This document shows positions 18,389-26,568 of a DNA stretch of 64,000 bases, piece after piece. The notes beneath the pieces were generated by a model. The model saw only the letters and a list, made by a program, of their open reading frames with translations. It made no database searches and was not told where the DNA came from. Source of the DNA: Methylomonas sp. AM2-LC (lineage in GTDB: Bacteria; Pseudomonadota; Gammaproteobacteria; Methylococcales; Methylomonadaceae). A program made the translations under genes and the position numbers. Location of the stretch: positions 930,001 through 994,000 of the forward strand of contig NZ_CP157005.1 of the NCBI RefSeq assembly GCF_039904985.1, written 5' to 3'. Every line of letters starts with the position of its first letter. The stretch's first letter is position 1.

Positions 18389-18670
18389 ATGGAACCCGTA
18401 GCCATCCCCCAAACCATTGACGACCCGATCCACATTCTGTTGTGGAGCGCGGATGAGATGGTGCCGTTCATGGTCTGCATGATGACCGGCATGTTGATCG
18501 ATCAGTTTATTCCTGCTCTGGTCCTGGCCGTCATCGCTGTTAAATTCTACCGCCGTTTTCGGGATAACCGTCCAGACGGCTACACCTTGCACGCCGTCTA
18601 TTGGTTGGGGCTGTTGCCCAGCAAAGCGATCACCATTCCCAATCCCTACATCCGGAGATTTTATCCATGA
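18389..18670 (+). CDS. traL: Conjugative transfer protein TraL
   Basis: A 93-residue small inner-membrane protein of the F-type TraL family (VirB3-like position in the mating channel). It has two hydrophobic segments (about residues 25-42 and 43-55) and the family feature of an N-terminal DDP (QTIDDPIHILLWSADE). The C-terminus reads NPYIRRFYP, typical of TraL. It is the first gene of the tra block, which runs through traN with short gaps or overlaps. Its stop overlaps the traE start (ATGA-type overlap). It likely anchors the pilus assembly complex. Confidence 0.88.
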   Translation: MEPVAIPQTIDDPIHILLWSADEMVPFMVCMMTGMLIDQFIPALVLAVIAVKFYRRFRDNRPDGYTLHAVYWLGLLPSKAITIPNPYIRRFYP

Positions 18671-19278
18671 GGCTGTCTGACTTCCTGGAAACCTGGGATG
18701 GGCACGAGACCGAGAACCGTTTTAGCCGAGTGATCATCATCGGCTTGCTGGTAATCTGCGTGATTACTTCCCTGGCAGCCTGGCGGACCGAGCGCAGCAT
18801 TATTCTGGTACCGCCAACACTGACCAAGGAAGTAGAGGTTACCCGTACTTCCGCCTCTAGCGAATTCAAGGAGTCCTGGGGCCTGTTTCTGGCCGAACTG
18901 CTGGGCAATACCACGCCCGCCAATGCCGATTTTCTGAAAACCGCTATCGAACCTTTGTTGGCGCCGGACATTTACCGCACCGTGCTGGACGCCATGACCG
19001 ATCAGATCAAGGCCATCAAGATGGATAGAGTTGCCATCAGTTTTACGCCCAGACATGTGGATTACGAGTCTGAGACCGACAAGGTGTTCGTCAGCGGCGA
19101 ACTGAAAAGCCAGGGTCCCAGTTCTAAACCGGACGTGAAGCCTCGCACCTACGAGTTTACCATCGTCATCAAAAACTATCGGCCACGTCTGGAGTTTATC
19201 GATGTCTATCCCGAAGAGCCCAGAACCCTGGAACGCCTGAAAGTTCTGCAATCCCAACAGCGAGCCACCAAGCCATGA
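18667..19278 (+). CDS. traE: Conjugative transfer protein TraE
   Basis: A 203-residue VirB8-like inner-membrane protein. One N-terminal membrane helix (about residues 21-40, FSRVIIIGLLVICVITSLAA) is followed by a periplasmic domain with the TraE pattern SILVPPTLTKEVEV, then LLGNTTPANADF and later YEFTIVIKNYRPRLEF. It links inner-membrane and outer-membrane parts of the F-type secretion channel. ATG 18667 overlaps the traL stop. The traK start overlaps its own stop. Confidence 0.9.
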   Translation: MRLSDFLETWDGHETENRFSRVIIIGLLVICVITSLAAWRTERSIILVPPTLTKEVEVTRTSASSEFKESWGLFLAELLGNTTPANADFLKTAIEPLLAPDIYRTVLDAMTDQIKAIKMDRVAISFTPRHVDYESETDKVFVSGELKSQGPSSKPDVKPRTYEFTIVIKNYRPRLEFIDVYPEEPRTLERLKVLQSQQRATKP

Positions 19279-20249
19279 TCAAAGCCTGCCGTCATATTGC
19301 CTTATTGCTGACCATCAGCGGTACCTTGTCCGCCGAGGAATTAACGCAAACCATCCTGCCGCCTGAAATTCCTGTCACCGGATCCAGTCAAAGTATGCCG
19401 GTCATGCCGCTTTCGGCATCAGCCCATGCCGATACTTCTCCGGAAACGATGCAAGTCGAGTTGCCGCCAGTCGATGCCAGCGTACTAAAAGCTGCCGAAC
19501 TGCAAGCCTCATCAGTCGGTCCGCAACAGATTCAGATCAAACCCGGCATCAATGAATTAATGCCGATTGCAGTCGGCCATCTAAACCGCCTGGTAACACC
19601 GTTCGAAAACCCCGTCGTGACCACAACCAGCCAAGCCACGACCAGCACCAAGGGCAAAATCGTCTACGTCGCTACCGCCGATGAAACCCCAGTCACCTTA
19701 TATATCACACCCGGCGACAACCAGGACATTGCCTTATCGTTGACGTTAATTCCAAAACGTATTCCGGCCCGCGAGATTCATCTAAGTCTGGATAAAGACA
19801 ATTACAAGCTTCTGAGCAAGGTGCAACAGCAATCCCGAACTGCAACGTCAAAGCCTGCAGACCATGAACAGGAGTACATCAGCCATCTAAAAAAGTTGTT
19901 CCGCGACCTGGGTCTGCAAAAGACACCAGCGGGATTTTCTCTGCGCGATCCCAGTCACGCGGAGAACATTCATTGCCTGCAAAACCAGATACAGATAAAG
20001 ACCGGCCAGGTGTTGGAAGGCCAGGACATGTTGATACTGGTTGGCGTTGTTCGCAATACCGGTGCGGTAATGATCGAATTTGATGAGCGCTCCTGTGCTA
20101 CCACCAAGGACGAAGTGCTGGCCGTGGCTGCCTGGCCAAAAGTGGTGCTGGCGCCCAATGAATCCACCGAACTGTATGTCGCGCTTCGCCTTAACCCCGA
20201 ACAGGCTTCAGCGATCAGGCCATCGTTGTTGCAGCGGAGCACCCACTAA
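19275..20249 (+). CDS. traK: Conjugative transfer secretin-like protein TraK
   Basis: A 324-residue periplasmic protein, the VirB9-like partner of TraB and TraV in the outer-membrane core complex. It has a signal peptide (ACRHIALLLTISGTLSAEE). The N-terminal third is low-complexity and Pro/Ser/Thr-rich. The central domain reads INELMPIAVGHLNRLVTPFE, the classic TraK motif, followed by VTLYITPGDNQDIALSLTLI. The C-terminal domain contains two cysteines (HCLQNQI, RSCATTKDE). It starts inside the traE stop, and its stop overlaps the traB start by one base. Confidence 0.92.
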   Translation: MIKACRHIALLLTISGTLSAEELTQTILPPEIPVTGSSQSMPVMPLSASAHADTSPETMQVELPPVDASVLKAAELQASSVGPQQIQIKPGINELMPIAVGHLNRLVTPFENPVVTTTSQATTSTKGKIVYVATADETPVTLYITPGDNQDIALSLTLIPKRIPAREIHLSLDKDNYKLLSKVQQQSRTATSKPADHEQEYISHLKKLFRDLGLQKTPAGFSLRDPSHAENIHCLQNQIQIKTGQVLEGQDMLILVGVVRNTGAVMIEFDERSCATTKDEVLAVAAWPKVVLAPNESTELYVALRLNPEQASAIRPSLLQRSTH

Positions 20250-21628
20250 TGGCCGACATGAATTCCTGGTGGTCGACGCTCAGTCCTGCGGCCAAACGTA
20301 ATCTGGCGGTGGGTAGTATTGGTACAGTGGTCATTGCCGCCATCTTTGCTTTGGCATCATTTTCGCCGGAAGTGGCAAAACCCTCCAGCAAGCAGGCCAC
20401 TATTCAACATATTCTGACCGACAGCGATCCGCGTTCTTTGGGGATAGACGGCATCTCGGCGCAACTTCGGGATTTGCTGCAGAAGAACGACGAACAAAGC
20501 CGTCGTCTGGCTGCGATTGAGGAACAACAAAAACGTGAACATCAATCCGGTGAACAGCGTTTCCGGCAATGGACCGAAGCCGAACGGGAAGCCTATGACG
20601 CAAAATTGAAAGTCGTCGCCGGCGAACTGGAGACGATTAAAAACAAGCCGGCCGCTACAGTACCTTCAACTGAAAATGGTGCAACACCAACGGCTAATGG
20701 TAATTCGTCATCCACAAATGGCAGTGACTATCGCCACCCAAAAGCAAGCCACTTGGCACCTGAAAACGACGATTTAAACCGGGTATTCGAACAAGCCTCT
20801 ATTCCTGGGTCTGTTGCGAATGCGGGTCGCCAAAGTGGTGTCAGTAATGGCGTACAGGCTGGTCAAAATGGCCAAGCGCCACAACCCGTATTGCAGATTC
20901 GAGTAATCAAGGATGAAAAGGCTGGCAATCCTGCGGCCGATATCAAAACCGCCGCCGACTCATCCGCCAAACACAGCGAGGTGTTCATTCCGGCCGGGAC
21001 TATTTTAACCGGCGTGTTGCTCAATGGCCTGGATGCGCCCACCGGCAAAAGATCGAAAAAAGAGCCGATGCCGGTACTGTTCCGGATCAAGAAGGAAGCC
21101 ATCTTGCCCAACCGCTTTCATGCCGATTTACGTGAGTGTTTCTTGCTCGCATCCGGCTTTGGTGATCTCAGCGCCGAGCGCGCCTATTTTCGTGGGGAGA
21201 CTTTCTCCTGTGTTCGCCAGGACGGCGGTGTGATTGAAGTGCCGATGAATGCCTACGCCACTGGCGAGGACGGCAAGAACGGCGTGCGAGGCCGGGTGAT
21301 TTCCAAACAAGGCGCATTGCTGGCGCAAGCCATGATGGCCGGTTTCCTGCGTGGCTTTTCCGACGCCTTTGGCCGTAACCAGATTCCAATGTTGATGACC
21401 GGAGGTGTCGGCAGTCTGTCCGGGACTACGCCCTTCCAAAGCGCCTTTTCCTCACAGTCAATGGAAGGCGGCAGTTTGCGCGGTGCCGGGTATGCGATGG
21501 AACGGTTATCGCATTTTTACATGGACATGGCCGAAGAAATTTACCCGGTCATCGAAGTCGACGCCACCCGGCAGGTCAACTTCATCGTGCAAAAAGGCAC
21601 TGCGCTCAAATTGAAGGTGCCAGCCTGA
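20249..21628 (+). CDS. traB: Conjugative transfer protein TraB (VirB10-like)
   Basis: A 459-residue VirB10-like scaffold that spans the inner membrane (about residues 20-38), crosses the periplasm through a coiled-coil and low-complexity linker (residues 60-230), and ends in the TrbI/VirB10 beta-barrel domain. The latter has VFIPAGTILTGVLLNGLDAP, NGVRGRVISKQG, LLAQAMMAGFLRGFSDAF and NFIVQKGTALKLKVPA. It couples cytoplasmic energy to the outer-membrane pore. It overlaps traK by one base. Confidence 0.93.
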   Translation: MADMNSWWSTLSPAAKRNLAVGSIGTVVIAAIFALASFSPEVAKPSSKQATIQHILTDSDPRSLGIDGISAQLRDLLQKNDEQSRRLAAIEEQQKREHQSGEQRFRQWTEAEREAYDAKLKVVAGELETIKNKPAATVPSTENGATPTANGNSSSTNGSDYRHPKASHLAPENDDLNRVFEQASIPGSVANAGRQSGVSNGVQAGQNGQAPQPVLQIRVIKDEKAGNPAADIKTAADSSAKHSEVFIPAGTILTGVLLNGLDAPTGKRSKKEPMPVLFRIKKEAILPNRFHADLRECFLLASGFGDLSAERAYFRGETFSCVRQDGGVIEVPMNAYATGEDGKNGVRGRVISKQGALLAQAMMAGFLRGFSDAFGRNQIPMLMTGGVGSLSGTTPFQSAFSSQSMEGGSLRGAGYAMERLSHFYMDMAEEIYPVIEVDATRQVNFIVQKGTALKLKVPA

Positions 21629-21700
21629 TGTTAAGTGACTTAAAGCAATGGATGGAATGCAAGCGTATTTCCAATTTTAACCCTGAACCCTGCAAATCCG

Positions 21701-22534
21701 ATGCACACTATGAATAGATTACCTTTTTCCATTCTACCGTTTTTGATCTTACCAGCCTTTATGCCGGTAAACCTTGCTTTAGCTGCTGATGCGGGTAAAG
21801 CCACTGTATCAGGTATCTCGTCAGGTTTATTGTCCGCGAAAATCGACGGCATGCAGGATTTGCCGATCAACGGGTTAAAAATGATCAAGACCGGTGACCA
21901 GGTAATGTTTGTCTCCAGTAATGGCCGGTTTGGCATCTATGGCGGCAAACTGCTGGATGTCTGGACGCAACAGGAAATCAAGGATATTCCGGATATTGAT
22001 CGTATCGCCAACCGAATCGATCTGTCGCGGATGAAACTCAATCTCGACGATCTGGGGCCGGTGACGGTGGGACATGGCAAGGACAAGGTGCTGGTCATCA
22101 TCGATCCACGCTGCCCGTATTGCGCCAAGCTCATTAAAGACCTGCAAGCCTTGCAGGACAAATACACCTTCAAACTGGTCATGGTGCCGGTGCTGGGTCA
22201 GGAATCACAGAACATAGTTGTGCAACTGGCTTGCCTATTGTCTTCTCAAGACAAAAAAGCCCAGGAATCGGCAAAAGTCAGACTGTTGAAACAGGATTAT
22301 GCCGGCTTACCCAGCGATAACCCGCCGCAATGTAATAAAGAACCGCTGCAAAAAGCCGTGGTTACCGCCAAGCTGTTTGGCCTACAGGGTGTACCGTTTC
22401 TGATCGCCCCTGACGGTCGTACCCATAGCGGCGCACCGGATGTGTTGGCTGATTGGTTGGAAAACAAGCCTTTGGTCGAGTCGACGGTTACGCCCAATCC
22501 TGTGGTGACACCCTCTGTGGAGCAAAAGCCATGA
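21701..22534 (+). CDS. dsbC: DsbC-like periplasmic disulfide isomerase
   Basis: A 277-residue thioredoxin-fold protein with a signal peptide (about residues 1-29, ending LALAAD). It has an N-terminal dimerisation part and the active site DPRCPYCAKL (C-P-Y-C) at about residues 131-137. SXT-type ICEs and F plasmids encode DsbC homologs that fold the cysteine-rich Tra proteins (TraN and TraU here have many cysteines). ATG 21710 is an alternative start. In SXT the equivalent gene lies after traA; here it lies between traB and traV. Its stop overlaps the traV start. Confidence 0.9.
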   Translation: MHTMNRLPFSILPFLILPAFMPVNLALAADAGKATVSGISSGLLSAKIDGMQDLPINGLKMIKTGDQVMFVSSNGRFGIYGGKLLDVWTQQEIKDIPDIDRIANRIDLSRMKLNLDDLGPVTVGHGKDKVLVIIDPRCPYCAKLIKDLQALQDKYTFKLVMVPVLGQESQNIVVQLACLLSSQDKKAQESAKVRLLKQDYAGLPSDNPPQCNKEPLQKAVVTAKLFGLQGVPFLIAPDGRTHSGAPDVLADWLENKPLVESTVTPNPVVTPSVEQKP

Positions 22535-23100
22535 AATCCATAGCCTCAAAATTCATTTTACTTCTGCCGTTACCGTTACTCATCAGCGGCTGCGCTACGA
22601 CCGAATACGGTTGTAAAGGCATGCCTGAAGATCCCAAGTGTTTGTCCACGACGCAAGCATATCTGTTATCGGATAGGGCCTTACCAGAACCGGCCAGGAT
22701 TGATGCGTCGAGTCAGGGTAATGAAGTCACTCAAGTCACCGAGTCAAGCAGCATCTCGAATATGTCCGGTACTTCTATCGCCGCCACTGCACCGATAGTA
22801 CAACAACCGATGCCGAAAATCGACGATCCGACACCGATTCGCACGCCTGCCCAGGTGATGCGTATCTGGATTGCGCCTTGGGAAGACAATGAAGGTGATT
22901 TGATGGTGTCGAATTATGTGTATACCGAATTGGAACCGAGGCGCTGGATGATCGGTAAAAGTGCTCCGGCAATCGGTCCGACCCTGGTTCCACTTCAGGT
23001 TGAACAACGTGCGTCGGATAAACGCCTGGATACCGAACCAAACGATGGCGAAATGCGCGGTTTGCAGCAAACGCCTTTGAATGCCGCCAATAAAAATTAG
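22531..23100 (+). CDS. traV: Conjugative transfer lipoprotein TraV
   Basis: A 189-residue lipoprotein of the mating-channel outer-membrane core (VirB7-like). It has a lipobox LLISGCATTEYGCKG (lipidated Cys about residue 21) and then the TraV pattern GCKGMPEDPKCLSTTQAYLL. The middle is low-complexity. The conserved C-terminus reads RTPAQVMRIWIAPWEDNEGD followed by YVYTELEPRRWMIG. The start ATG 22531 overlaps the dsbC stop (ATGA). It ends 135 bp before traA, and the structured RNA leader fills that gap. Confidence 0.92.
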   Translation: MKSIASKFILLLPLPLLISGCATTEYGCKGMPEDPKCLSTTQAYLLSDRALPEPARIDASSQGNEVTQVTESSSISNMSGTSIAATAPIVQQPMPKIDDPTPIRTPAQVMRIWIAPWEDNEGDLMVSNYVYTELEPRRWMIGKSAPAIGPTLVPLQVEQRASDKRLDTEPNDGEMRGLQQTPLNAANKN

Positions 23101-23122
23101 ATTTTAAAAATTTACTCCACCG

Positions 23123-23219
23123 CCGGTACCGTTCGGATCGGCGAGACGCCACGGGCAACTGTTGGGTAAGCCGGACTATATGTCCGAGATAGGACGGGCA
23201 ACCGTCTGTTCATTAACCC
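23123..23219 (+). ncRNA. Structured RNA before traA, resembling the 3' part of HEARO / IscB omega-RNA
   Basis: Five short perfect or near-perfect hairpins are packed in less than 100 bases. They are CGGTACCG (23124-23131), GGCG-AGA-CGCC (23140-23150), ACGG-GCAA-CTGT (23152-23163), CGGAC-TATAT-GTCCG (23172-23186), and GACGG-GCAA-CCGTC (23193-23206). Two carry a GCAA tetraloop. Between them lies GTTGGGTAAGCCGG. Order and motifs recall, from memory, the 3' half of HEARO RNAs (the guide RNA of IscB). A gene for an isolated IscB-type PLMP domain lies just past traA. It ends at ATGAGG, 15 bases before the traA start, so it may instead be a leader controlling pilin synthesis. The 5' boundary is unknown and may reach into traV. 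Confidence 0.5.
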
Positions 23220-23234
23220 ATGAGGTCGTTTGAT

Positions 23235-23534
23235 ATGAAATTTAACCGTCGAACCGGGGTGTTCATCGCCCTGGTTTCCTTGCTATTGGTGATGATGGCG
23301 CCCGATACCATGGCCGGTACGGCTGGTACCGAGTTTAACAACGTCTGGACCTTGCTGACTGGCTGGGTCGAGGGTTTGCTTGGCCGGATTATCGCCATCG
23401 TCTTCGTGATTGTCGGCTTGGTGGCCGGCGTGGTTAGAGGCAGCATGATGGGCTTTGTACTGGGGATCGCCAGCGGTGTCGGGCTGTTCGCTGCACCGAC
23501 GATCATTACCAATATCGTCACCGCGACGCTGTAG
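23235..23534 (+). CDS. traA: TraA-like conjugative pilin
   Basis: A 99-residue prepilin with a signal region (KFNRRTGVFIALVSLLLVMM, cleavage likely near TMAG). A short mature part has two hydrophobic helices (GRIIAIVFVIVGLVAGVVRG and GFVLGIASGVGLFAAPTII) separated by a short polar turn, as in F-like pilins. ATG 23235 fits this better than the upstream ATG 23220. A Shine-Dalgarno-like stretch (GAGG) sits at 23222-23225. Position after traV and before traC is canonical for SXT-like elements. Confidence 0.85.
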   Translation: MKFNRRTGVFIALVSLLLVMMAPDTMAGTAGTEFNNVWTLLTGWVEGLLGRIIAIVFVIVGLVAGVVRGSMMGFVLGIASGVGLFAAPTIITNIVTATL

Positions 23535-23541
23535 GTCTGCT

Positions 23542-23805
23542 ATGCATCACACCACCGGCGTCAATCAAAACTCCGAGTTGGCGGCGGGCAACCGCCGTGT
23601 TTCGGTTCCCCTATCCGCTAATAAAACTGTTTGTGTGCAATTGCCGAAAGGTAAGCCACTCAATCCCTGCCATCCCGCCCGTGCGCGGGAGCTGATCAAA
23701 AAGAAACGTGCTGTGCGGATATGTCGGCACCCTTACACGATTCGCTTAAAGGCTGAAACGCTTTCTGAGAGTCTGCGGCTGTTATCCGAGCAGGAGGCGC
23801 CATGA
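23542..23805 (+). CDS. Stand-alone PLMP (RRXRR) domain protein, IscB-like N-terminus only
   Basis: An 87-residue protein. Residues 29-75 (VCVQLPKGKPLNPCHPARAR then ELIKKKRAVRICRHPYTIRL) match the PLMP/RRXRR domain found at the N-terminus of IscB-family RNA-guided nucleases (pattern KPLMPC-P-RAR-LL-GKA-V-R-PFTI-L). No RuvC or HNH part follows: the frame ends and overlaps the traC start by four bases (ATGA). The gene starts 7 bases after traA. It is therefore built into the tra operon. It could be a remnant of an IscB insertion or a domesticated RNA-binding domain. The structured RNA upstream of traA is a possible partner. Confidence 0.7.
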   Translation: MHHTTGVNQNSELAAGNRRVSVPLSANKTVCVQLPKGKPLNPCHPARARELIKKKRAVRICRHPYTIRLKAETLSESLRLLSEQEAP

Positions 23806-26258
23806 AAAAATCCCAACGTCATCATATCGACGAATTGTTTCCCACGCTGGCTTATGACCCGGAACTACAGGTCTTTCTACTGGCAGATTCCAGCCTCGGC
23901 TTTGGTTTTATCTGTAGGCCTTTGACCGGCGCCGACTACAGCGTCTCGGCCAGAGTGAATGTACTCCTCAATCAGGATTGGCCGGCGGATACGATCTTAC
24001 AGGTGAGTCTTTGGACTTCACCGGATATTGAAGAATCGCTGGCGGTGATGCAGGCCAGGCGCTTGAAACAGCAAAAGCCCACCTATAAAACCATGACCAA
24101 AGCCAGTATCGATTTTCTGCGGCAAGGCACGGATAAACCGCCCGAGCCGATTTCGGGTGCGCGTTTGCGGCGCAGCCATGTGCTGATCACGGTGAAACTA
24201 CCGATTGCCCATCCGCGCCCCAGCGCGGCTGAAATGCGAACTGCGACTGAATTACAGATGGCGACGAAGCAATCGCTGGCGACCATTGGTCTTTATCCGG
24301 ATGTGTTGGATTCTAATCAGTATGTCCGTATCATGAATACGCTCGTGAACTGGAACAGTTTCGCCGGCTGGAAAGACCGCGTTGTTCCTGAATGCGATCC
24401 GACTCAATTGATCCGCGACCAGTTGCTGGATTACGACACCGTGCTGGAAAGCGATGAAAAGGGAATTTTGCTGAATCCCAAACGTGTCAAAACCCTGTCG
24501 GCCAAACGCACCCCGGATCATTTTTATTTCGGCAGCGCCAAAAGCTACCTGGGTGATTTTTTATCCGGCACCCGTGGTATCCGACAGAATGCGCTGATTA
24601 CCATGAGCATCCATTACCCGGATGCCGAGTCCACCCGTGCTAAACAAGAAGGCGTCCGGCAGTTTATTACCAATCAGGTCAATACGCCCATCGCCCGTTT
24701 TTTGCCGGCCTTGGTGCACCGTAAGCAAAATTTTGACGTGCTATTCGATGCATATGCCGATGGCGACCGGCCTATTCGCAGTTACTTCGGTATGGTGTTG
24801 TTCTGCGACGAACAGGATGAAGCCGCCGCCATCTCCAACGCCCGTGTGTATTTTCGGGAGCTGGGCTTTCAGTTGCTGGAAGACAAGTTTTTCTGTTTGC
24901 CGTTTTTCCTAAACTGCCTGCCTTTCGGAGCGGAACGGGCGGCGATCCCCGATCTTAAGCGCTATCGCACCTTGGCGACGCGGCATGCGATCCCGTTGCT
25001 GCCGATTTTTGGCGACTGGGCCGGCACCGGTACACCCACCTTGAATTTTGTCTCGCGCAATGGCGAGCATATGGCAGTGTCACTGTTCGATACCACCGGT
25101 AACTACAATCTCTGTATTGCCGCCGAATCCGGTAAGGGCAAATCCTTTCTGACCAACGAGATCATCGTCAGCTATCTGACCGAAGGTGCACAAATTTGGG
25201 CCATTGATGTCGGCCGCTCTTATGAAAATCTCTGCGAAGTACTGGAAGGCGATTTTGTGAAGTTCACCAACAGTTCCGGCATTTGCATGAACCCCTTTGA
25301 GATCGTCCAACATTTTGAAGAGGAAGCCGACATGCTGGCCGGTCTGGTCAGTCAGATGGCGGCGCCGACCGAAAAACTCACCGATTTTCAAACGGCCGGT
25401 CTGAAACGGATTTTAAAAAACCTGTGGACCGATAAAGCACAGTCCATGTCCGTCGACGACATTGCCACCACCTTATGTAGGGAGGAGGATCAGCGCCTAA
25501 AAGATGTCGGCGAGCAGTTGTTTCCGTTTACCACCAAGGGCGAATACGGCCGCTATTTTAACGGCAAAAACAACGCCAAGTTCGTCAGCGATTTTACCGT
25601 ACTGGAACTGGAAGAACTCAAGGGAAGGAAACATCTGCAACAGGTCGTGTTACTGCAGTTGATCTACCAAATCCAACAAGAGATGTATCTGGGCGAACGT
25701 AATCGACCCAAAATTGTCATTATCGACGAAGCCTGGGACCTGCTCACCGAAGGCGATGTCGCCAAGTTCATGGAGCACGGCTATCGGCGCTTTCGTAAAT
25801 ACGGCGGTGCGGCGGTGACCATCACCCAGTCCGTGAACGACTTATACCGCAATGCGGCGGGTCGAGCTATTGTCGAGAACTCGGCCAATATGTATCTACT
25901 CGGCCAGAAAGCCGAAGTCATCGAAGGCATGAAGCAGGATCGGCGTCTGCCTTTATCGGACGGCGGTTATGAATTGCTCAAAACAGTACACACGCTGCCA
26001 GGCGCTTATTCGGAAATCTTTTTTATCACCGAGATGGGATCTGGCATCGGCCGGCTGATTGTTGATCCCTTCAAACGCGTGTTGTTTTCCACCAAGCCGG
26101 AAGATGTGCAAGCACTCAAGCAATTGCGCCGCCAGGGCTTGAGTCTAGGCGAAGCGGTTCAGCAATTGATTGAAAGCCGTAAAGCCAAGGGTGCCACCGC
26201 AAGGCATTTGGACAACGCCCATTATACGAAGGACTCCGAGGTGCAACATGGTCGGTAA
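23802..26258 (+). CDS. traC: Conjugative transfer ATPase TraC (VirB4-like)
   Basis: An 818-residue VirB4-family ATPase that powers pilus assembly. The N-terminal TraC domain is visible (HHIDELFPTLAYDPELQVFL, GFGFICRPLTGAD). Walker A is CIAAESGKGKSFLTNEII (about residue 441), Walker B is KIVIIDEAWDLLTEGD, and a following TITQSVNDLY motif is typical. The C-terminus closes the RecA core with a GSGIGRLIVDPFKR segment. It overlaps the PLMP gene upstream and trbI downstream. Confidence 0.95.
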   Translation: MKKSQRHHIDELFPTLAYDPELQVFLLADSSLGFGFICRPLTGADYSVSARVNVLLNQDWPADTILQVSLWTSPDIEESLAVMQARRLKQQKPTYKTMTKASIDFLRQGTDKPPEPISGARLRRSHVLITVKLPIAHPRPSAAEMRTATELQMATKQSLATIGLYPDVLDSNQYVRIMNTLVNWNSFAGWKDRVVPECDPTQLIRDQLLDYDTVLESDEKGILLNPKRVKTLSAKRTPDHFYFGSAKSYLGDFLSGTRGIRQNALITMSIHYPDAESTRAKQEGVRQFITNQVNTPIARFLPALVHRKQNFDVLFDAYADGDRPIRSYFGMVLFCDEQDEAAAISNARVYFRELGFQLLEDKFFCLPFFLNCLPFGAERAAIPDLKRYRTLATRHAIPLLPIFGDWAGTGTPTLNFVSRNGEHMAVSLFDTTGNYNLCIAAESGKGKSFLTNEIIVSYLTEGAQIWAIDVGRSYENLCEVLEGDFVKFTNSSGICMNPFEIVQHFEEEADMLAGLVSQMAAPTEKLTDFQTAGLKRILKNLWTDKAQSMSVDDIATTLCREEDQRLKDVGEQLFPFTTKGEYGRYFNGKNNAKFVSDFTVLELEELKGRKHLQQVVLLQLIYQIQQEMYLGERNRPKIVIIDEAWDLLTEGDVAKFMEHGYRRFRKYGGAAVTITQSVNDLYRNAAGRAIVENSANMYLLGQKAEVIEGMKQDRRLPLSDGGYELLKTVHTLPGAYSEIFFITEMGSGIGRLIVDPFKRVLFSTKPEDVQALKQLRRQGLSLGEAVQQLIESRKAKGATARHLDNAHYTKDSEVQHGR

Positions 26259-26568
26259 AGCAGGATGGCTAGCAATGGTAGTTATTGCCTCGTTGTCGGG
26301 TCTGGCTGGGGGTGGATTGATAGCAAAGTATTTGCTGAAAGCCCCGCTGGAACGTTTGAATCTGGTCACGCCGGTATTTGTACTGGATCGGGCCAAGCTT
26401 ATTCAGTCTTTGCCGCCGAACGCCAGTCAGGAACAAATGACGCAAATCGTCGATAGCTGGAAAACCCAGGCCACTAAGTTAAGCGCGGCGGGTTATCTGG
26501 TCATCGATTCCACGGCGGTAGTTGCCGCACCTGAAGACGTTTATGTCAGGAAGGACGGTAAACCATGA
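26248..26568 (+). CDS. trbI: F-type TrbI-like inner-membrane protein
   Basis: A 106-residue protein with one N-terminal membrane helix (AGWLAMVVIASLSGLAGGG). It then shows the F-type TrbI pattern: VTPVFVLDRAKLIQSL, an amphipathic helix, then LSAAGYLVIDSTAVVAAPED. In F plasmids TrbI affects pilus retraction. The start ATG 26248 lies within the last codons of traC (overlap 11 bases), and its end overlaps the traF start by four bases. The longer frame beginning at 26170 lies inside traC and is not preferred. Confidence 0.75.
   Translation: MVGKAGWLAMVVIASLSGLAGGGLIAKYLLKAPLERLNLVTPVFVLDRAKLIQSLPPNASQEQMTQIVDSWKTQATKLSAAGYLVIDSTAVVAAPEDVYVRKDGKP

Noticed and set aside
18661..19257. 198-codon reverse frame over traE
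   Set aside because: Shadow of traE, which has strong family support and operon overlaps.
23101..23234. c-di-GMP (GEMM) or cobalamin riboswitch before traA
   Set aside because: The conserved cores of those classes are not present as I recall them; the hairpin order fits a HEARO-like RNA better.
23542..26258. A complete IscB/TnpB nuclease downstream of the PLMP gene
   Set aside because: No RuvC or HNH motif is found in any nearby frame; the next gene is traC.
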